DNA of 64,000 nucleotides from Acrasis kona (Eukaryota > Heterolobosea > Eutetramitea > Acrasida > Acrasidae), in assembly GCA_026419775.2 (NCBI GenBank), contig JAOPGA020000657.1:62001-126000 (forward strand). The letters run 5' to 3'. Shown piece by piece: positions 59,210-64,000 of this stretch. The position numbers were made by a program, and so were the translations under genes. Below the pieces are notes generated by a model. The model saw only the letters and a program-made list of their open reading frames with translations, did no database searches and was not told the DNA's origin. Each line of letters starts with the position of its first letter. Positions within the stretch are counted from its first letter, which is position 1.

Positions 59210-60415
59210 ATAACATTATAACAAGTAAACTTTTAAATTATGCATAATACTCTTGTTAATCCATGGACAAACAATGAACACCTTTTATACCCTTCAATAT
59301 CCCCGCAGAATATTAACATATGGACTTATTTGAGTTAATTTATTTGAGTTAATAATAGATGGATTCCAATTTTCGTTAGAAGTATTTGAAGGAAGTCCAT
59401 ATACCCACTATATGTATACTCATGCAACGATATTACTATATGAGGTTTGTGACCATTATTTTCAATACATTTACGTAACACTCGTCCCCAAAGTATGGTT
59501 TAAGCGTCATAAAAACTATTGGGTTTCATAAAGATTTTTTTAATACATCGTTTCTATTACGAGTTATTTATACCGGTTGGATGAAAACAAAAATATCTAT
59601 TTTCTCAAACATGCGCAACACCTAGTATGTCGCAACACCAATACTCGATAGCACACTCATACTCTCGCATCACATACACCACACGCGCCTCAATCTTCAA
59701 CTTGATCACGACTCAAAAAAAGTACGGGGATGCTTTCAAAAACACGCGTCCCTCCGAACACACTCGAGCAAACATGAAGCTAAAAAAACAAAGTGCTCCT
59801 CCTTCAACAAAATACCCTCCTCCAAGCTTTCATGTAAAACAACTCTGCGCCAAACATGAACTCTACATATCATATGTTCGTCCTTTCCCCTCGAACACTC
59901 ACAATGCTATAAAAAGTAACAAACAAAAAACAAGCGCCACTCACTTTTATCCAGCTTCTAGCACATGCGTATGTGTATCCACGAGCGCATGCCTTCATAG
60001 TAACCCTCATAAAAGGAGCCGCATACGTCCCTAGCCGAAAGTATCTCTGTACAAGAAAAATAAATAACTTCTTTCCTACTTCAACACCTTCATTGAATAT
60101 TCACAGGAATCCTCTATATCCATAATGGTAATAATATTGGACTTTCCGTACCCGCTTCCATATCCATCCATAGTGAAAGATGACAACTTGTTGCTTCTAC
60201 CTCCCTCATCAAGAAAGTGGTTCTGAAAGAAATCTGACACGTGAAAATAAAAAGCTATTTCGATCATTTAAGTCCGGTGTTATTGATTAAAATATACTAC
60301 AGTTATTTCCCTTGCTATTTATGCTGTCTATCCTAATAGTTGATGTCGGAAAAACTCCTATCGTTGTGGTTCTCGATTGGCTAACGTAACGACGTTGAAA
60401 TTATAAAAAACTACT
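59210..60415. other. 1.2-kb region with only weak ORFs
   Basis: A 135-codon ATG frame at 59627-60034 (+) has unusual composition (His/Ser/Thr/Lys, no domain) and codon use unlike other genes here; I do not call it. At 59331-59351 a 15-bp unit (TTTGAGTTAATTTAT) is nearly repeated in tandem. A 63-codon frame is listed separately. Confidence 0.35.
60076..60267 (-). CDS. Possible 63-residue small protein
   Basis: ATG-started minus-strand frame with balanced composition (SDFFQNHFLDEGGRSNKL, MDGYGSGYGKSNIITIMDIE). There are no homologs that I know. It lies between a gene-poor stretch and the divergent TALE gene. It contains a TTTCAG that could be a splice acceptor, so it might be part of a longer gene. 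Confidence 0.3.
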   Translation of the reverse strand: MIEIAFYFHVSDFFQNHFLDEGGRSNKLSSFTMDGYGSGYGKSNIITIMDIEDSCEYSMKVLK

Positions 60416-60862
60416 ATGACCACCTGTCAACAGCTACCACATCTTAATGAGTTATTGTTACCTTTGTACCAAGAACCTGAGAGATTTGCTCAGCAGGCTC
60501 AGAACATTGAATGGGACCAGAGGCTCGATATGTCCTACGAAAAACAAACCATACAAGAGCCCACACTAAACAATGTTACAGACATGGTCATCAAAGAAAA
60601 TGAGGTGGACAGTACCACGCTCTTCACCAAATCCACCAGTGTAGAATATACTAAGCAACATGAATATCAGAATAAATCAAAGATCAAGGCTCACCAGGAA
60701 ATTAGACTGCGCACATGGCTTCGCGACAACATCAATAATCCATATCCATCAAAGAGGAAAAAGACTATTTTGGCTGAAGAATTGGGAATGACTGAGGAGC
60801 AGGTAAATAATTGGCTTTATTGCCGACGCAAGAAACACAATGCTCATCACAAGGCTGAGTAA
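60416..60862 (+). CDS. TALE (KN-type) homeodomain protein
   Basis: 148 residues, intronless. The C-terminal 60 residues are a TALE homeodomain: LRTWLRDNINNPYPSKRKKT (the NPYPS three-residue extension loop), ILAEELGMTEEQVNNWLYCR and RKKH. The recognition helix VNNWLYCRRKK keeps the invariant W and N. The N-terminal part is short and acidic without a MEINOX or other dimerisation domain. TALE proteins set cell type or mating state in algae and control development in amoebae. Such a short stand-alone form probably dimerises with a partner. Confidence 0.9.
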   Translation: MTTCQQLPHLNELLLPLYQEPERFAQQAQNIEWDQRLDMSYEKQTIQEPTLNNVTDMVIKENEVDSTTLFTKSTSVEYTKQHEYQNKSKIKAHQEIRLRTWLRDNINNPYPSKRKKTILAEELGMTEEQVNNWLYCRRKKHNAHHKAE

Positions 60863-62128
60863 TGCCAATAAACAACTATTTTCACTAGTATTTGATATTC
60901 CTGTAAATATTTTCATAAAAGTAGGATTGGCTCAGTGATGTGAGATTACCCACCTGTATGTAGAGATAATCGTTTAATTGGTTCTGCCGTGGGGTTACTT
61001 TTCGTTTTACTATGATGGTTAAATAAATCTACGTCCGAGGGTTAAATATTCAACACATTCTTTCATCTCTGATATGCCGTTCGCCTCTACATATTCTTTG
61101 AATGCCACCCTAATAAATTATAAACGTCGAATTTAATTTTAACAGCGTGGTTGTTGGTCACAATCAAATGCAAGTTAATGTCCTCAACACTCACCAACAA
61201 CCAGATTATCATCCTTGAAATATTATTGGCAGCGCTTCAACATTATTTTAAAAACATTCCATAAGGTCACCATTTTAATCAATTCACATGTCACGTCAAA
61301 TACCGAAAGGTACAAGGATAAAAACCTTTATGACGAACACCATATCAGCTGAAGCTATGTCCGAAATTCACCAATTCTAGCGCACTTCTAAGCATGAAAA
61401 ACAACTCTTCCAAACAAATATTTATACGTAACGATGAATTAAACTCGAGGAGCATCCAATACCAAAAATAAGTGAAGTGCGGGGATTGACTTTTTTATAG
61501 GTTTGTGTGTGATAAATTAGGCACACAATGCACAGTTAAAGGTCTGACGATAATCAGACTGTGCAAGAGCTAAACATACATCGATTGTTAGCTCATCTTT
61601 AATGATTAGAACCTTCTTTTTATCGCGAGCTACGTGCCTGTATTAATTGATGTAATTTGTTGATTGACCTTTTAAAGTTTAGTGTTGAATGTTTGTGGAC
61701 CTGTTATTACAACAGCAAACACATGCCATCTCATAAGACCAGTCTCAGTCATGATTTTCTGCGTTAGTCAAGTAAGTGCTTATGTTTATAGTATGATACT
61801 AACAAAAGACCTGGTTAACATCATATGCGCCCACGGCAGTTGTTCGTTCTATGTTTATATTTGTCTGTGCCATTCAAATCTCCAACTTTTTGGCGTCTGT
61901 TGTGTGATATTCTCCAGCGGGATTGTATATAGAAAAGGCGATGTCATGGTTGTGTGGGGTTAACAACATTACAAGCACTTCTGGAACGCCGCTAAAATGA
62001 TTAATCATCCAGAAAACCAAATGCGGTCGTACAGTCGCCATAAGACGAGGTCCCATCGGTTGTTTTTAATGCTTATAAAAATATCCGGGAAGTTGTAAAC
62101 GAAAACAACAATGAATGAAATTATTTTA
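60863..62128. other. 1.27-kb intergenic region, nothing recognised
   Basis: Downstream of the TALE gene and downstream of the chitinase gene (convergent). No coding frame with an ATG and domain, no repeats seen. A 93-codon frame on the plus strand (61682-61963) has no protein-like character. Confidence 0.45.
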
Positions 62129-63060
62129 TTAACAGCCAGCTGGGTTGGGATTTTCTTGAACACCAAATACCTTTAGAATTTTGGAGTACATTTCGAATCG
62201 AGTGTTACATGATCCACGGCAGGGACTGCAATCATAAGCTCCATTGATTTTTTTTGTAGAGCTTCCAAACTGTCCGTTCTGGACTCCAGGGTCGCTGTGA
62301 ACATTGACCTTCCAGAAGTAGAAGGCAGTATTCCAAGAGAGTTCTTCTGAACGAGAGACGGCGTCAGGGTCATTGAATAACCTGTTTGGATCCCCGAATA
62401 GGTATTGACTAGCTGCCTTATAGTTACTAGAAACATCAATCAAAATCTGTTAAATTTAAAATACATACTAGCTCCAAGTTAGTTGGATGTAACCACGCCC
62501 ATAGTAGAACTTATTACCTGGATCTCCAGGTGAGCGGTATTCGTTCGGGCATTTGTTATCCTTGCACCTTGTCTCTTCCTTAAACTTCAGACCTCCACTC
62601 TCATGCAAGCTGTTGTAATAAATATTTTGTGAAATTTCTAGAAGACATACATATGCGCAAGGAACATGGCTAATTCTCTATTATTGGTAATGCCGCCCTT
62701 TGTTTGGTAGTTGTTGATAAATGCATTGTATTTGTCTTGAGATGGGGAGGGATATCCAAATGCTGTCACTGCATTGACAAATTGGCCGAATGAAATTTTA
62801 CCACCTGGTGATGGTGGCGATGGTGGTGAAGGTGGTGAAGGTGGTGATTGTCCTCCATCACGTACGCATACCACGACACCGAGCTGAAGGTTGTTGCAAT
62901 TTAAACCAGGATTGATTTGGTAGAATTTGTCCAAGGTCAAGCCATGGTCATTGGCAATCTTCCAGCAGTAATCACCTGAATTAACAGTGTAGGTTTGGGC
63001 ACACGAATGTACGTAATAAACCAAACACAGCAACACTAATGAAAGCTCTACAGCTTTCAT
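62129..63060 (-). CDS. LysM-GH19 chitinase, secreted
   Basis: Exons 63060-62651, 62609-62469 and 62426-62129 (introns of 41 and 42 nt) give 282 residues. Signal peptide (MKAVELSLVLLCLVYYVHS), one LysM (YTVNSGDYCWKIANDHGLTL ... LGVVVCV), a linker of SPP repeats, then a GH19 domain. The latter has FLAHILHESGGL with the catalytic Glu, RGYIQLTWSYNY (the family's GRGYxQLTWxYNY), CKDNKCPNEY and a C-terminal CSPCRGSC. It cleaves chitin. LysM and GH19 together point to digestion of fungal or bacterial wall material, or cyst-wall turnover. Only splicing restores the HESGG and TWSYNY motifs. Confidence 0.92.
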
Positions 63061-63137
63061 TTTGACTGATTATAGAGGTAAACCGAAGGAATAATTGCCG
63101 ATTGTAAACAAAACCACCGGTGCTGTCCTACTACGAT

Positions 63138-64000
63138 ATGGACATAGAGGAAGATGAAGCAGTAGAACAAGAATTGAAGCCAACAAATGATATCGAAGAC
63201 AATAGTGAAAAATGCATTCGGATTCTCAACGACCTTTTAAATCAGAAATCGATTGGTGCAGATGACTTTAAATTTTGGAGGAAGAAGTTTGAACATCTGA
63301 ACAGCACGTTTTTTCAGATTATGGAACGCGAGACAGCTTATCACAATAAAGGTAAAAAGCTTAATAGAGAGCTACTCGCAGAGAAAAAAAGACTTCGAGG
63401 AACTGAGAAGGACAGAATCAATAACCAGCAATATTTGACTGACTTGAAACGAGACCTTCTTAAATCTGAAAACCAACTTGCTTTGAGTAACGAAAGCGAA
63501 TCTGTACAGCAAATCAAAATCATTGAAACAGAGAGAAAGATTAGTAGTTTGGAGAGGGACAAAGCTTCATTATTGGAGCAGAAAGATCAACTCGAGCGTC
63601 CCATCCTAGATAAATTGAAAAATGAAGTGAGAGATTTGAAGAACAGCATTAGAGAAACTACGGATAGAATCAAAAAAGAAGAGGCTAATAGAGTGTACAA
63701 CATGGAAAATATCAAAAATTTAGAGTCTGAAACCAAAGATCTTCGTGAAAAGGAAACTGAACTATCAAAAGAGCTATCAACGTTTCGTCGAGAGCCTGAA
63801 CGGACAAAAAAACAATGTAGCATCGTACAAAAGGCTTTGAAAGCAGCTCATGAAGATTTAAAACTCAAAAAAGAAAAAATAGAGTCTTTGGACCAGGAAC
63901 TATCGAAACAAGAAAGCAAAAAGGAGGAGGTCACCAAAATTAATTATAACATTTTTATTTATGGTGACAACTCTCGCTTAAAGTTTCAGCAAATTGAGAA
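63138..64000 (+). CDS. Long coiled-coil protein, CCDC146/MBO2-like candidate (3' end outside window)
   Basis: From the ATG at 63138 the frame is open to the right edge (about 287 codons). After an acidic start it is almost wholly coiled coil (KLNRELLAEKKRLRGTEKDR, ERPILDKLKNEVRDLKNSIR, LREKETELSKELSTFRREPE). There is no signal peptide, motor or kinase motif. FRREPERTKKQ followed by VQKALKAAHEDL is reminiscent of the CCDC146 (Chlamydomonas MBO2) flagellar protein family, but coiled coils align easily, so the name is tentative. Confidence 0.75.
   Translation, partial: MDIEEDEAVEQELKPTNDIEDNSEKCIRILNDLLNQKSIGADDFKFWRKKFEHLNSTFFQIMERETAYHNKGKKLNRELLAEKKRLRGTEKDRINNQQYLTDLKRDLLKSENQLALSNESESVQQIKIIETERKISSLERDKASLLEQKDQLERPILDKLKNEVRDLKNSIRETTDRIKKEEANRVYNMENIKNLESETKDLREKETELSKELSTFRREPERTKKQCSIVQKALKAAHEDLKLKKEKIESLDQELSKQESKKEEVTKINYNIFIYGDNSRLKFQQIE

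Noticed and set aside
59627-60034. 135-codon ATG frame on the plus strand
   Set aside because: Composition (His/Ser/Thr/Lys rich, C-rich codons) differs from every supported gene here; no domain, no signal, and the reverse strand looks equally open in parts.

Overview
The window is nuclear DNA of a free-living unicellular eukaryote. Genes are packed tightly on both strands, about 50 protein-coding genes in 64 kb. Introns are few and almost all 35-47 nt (GT..AG, usually GTAAGT or GTATGT), and UTRs are short. The gene content (intronless conventional actin, TALE homeodomain, RWP-RK factor, sestrin, CACHE-cyclase receptor, nephrocystin-like and flagellar-type coiled-coil proteins, LysM-GH19 chitinase) best fits a heterolobosean amoeba of the Naegleria/Acrasis kind. 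That placement is inference. TAA, TAG and TGA all serve as stops, so the code looks standard. There are no bacterial, organellar or CRISPR features, and I found no convincing rRNA or tRNA gene.

Layout: 1-0.7 kb, the 5' part of an RCC1-repeat gene. 0.9-1.7 kb, a non-autonomous inverted-repeat element. 1.9-13.3 kb, an MDC1-like FHA/BRCT protein, a CitE/CLYBL-like lyase, a membrane protein, an F-box/LRR protein, eRF1 and DLST. 13.4-25 kb, sestrin, a tetraspan protein, a nucleolar-type protein, NDUFS6, SLC66A2, an ERA GTPase and a DBF4-type protein. 25-31 kb, a sparser stretch with a mini RWP-RK protein, a hairpin, a secreted protein and a two-pass CACHE/cyclase-like receptor. 31-41 kb, a START protein, TRAP-alpha, MBOAT acyltransferase, SCO, O-methyltransferase and TRAPPC12. 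41-49.5 kb, actin, an EF-hand nephrocystin-like protein, PP1, a carboxypeptidase-like pseudoenzyme, an ELMO protein and a Qc-SNARE. 49.7-55.5 kb, a 7TM protein, a degenerate receiver domain, a CARP domain, a zinc-ribbon protein, a DUF2470 protein and a KEN-box coiled-coil protein. 56-64 kb, a secreted glycosidase-like protein and a TIG membrane protein that may belong to one locus, a TALE homeodomain, a chitinase and the start of a long coiled-coil gene.

The most striking feature is the eRF1 gene. Its 439-residue frame is interrupted by a single in-frame UAA at codon 64 and continues perfectly after a +1 shift (AUU UAA C). This is formally like the autoregulatory frameshift of bacterial prfB (CUU UGA C). 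An assembly indel is the main competing explanation, because two or three other genes here also show one-base frame breaks (sestrin at a T8 run, the Thr-rich secreted protein at 57.38 kb, a fragment at 52.7 kb).

Functionally the neighbours are mixed housekeeping genes, not an operon-like system. Mitochondrial genes recur (lyase, DLST, NDUFS6, ERA, SCO plus a small membrane protein, DUF2470), as do secretory/membrane-traffic genes (TRAP-alpha, TRAPPC12, SNARE, ELMO) and DNA damage/cell-cycle genes (FHA-BRCT, DBF4, KEN-box protein). Coordinates of spliced genes were joined by hand from splice sites and frame continuity.
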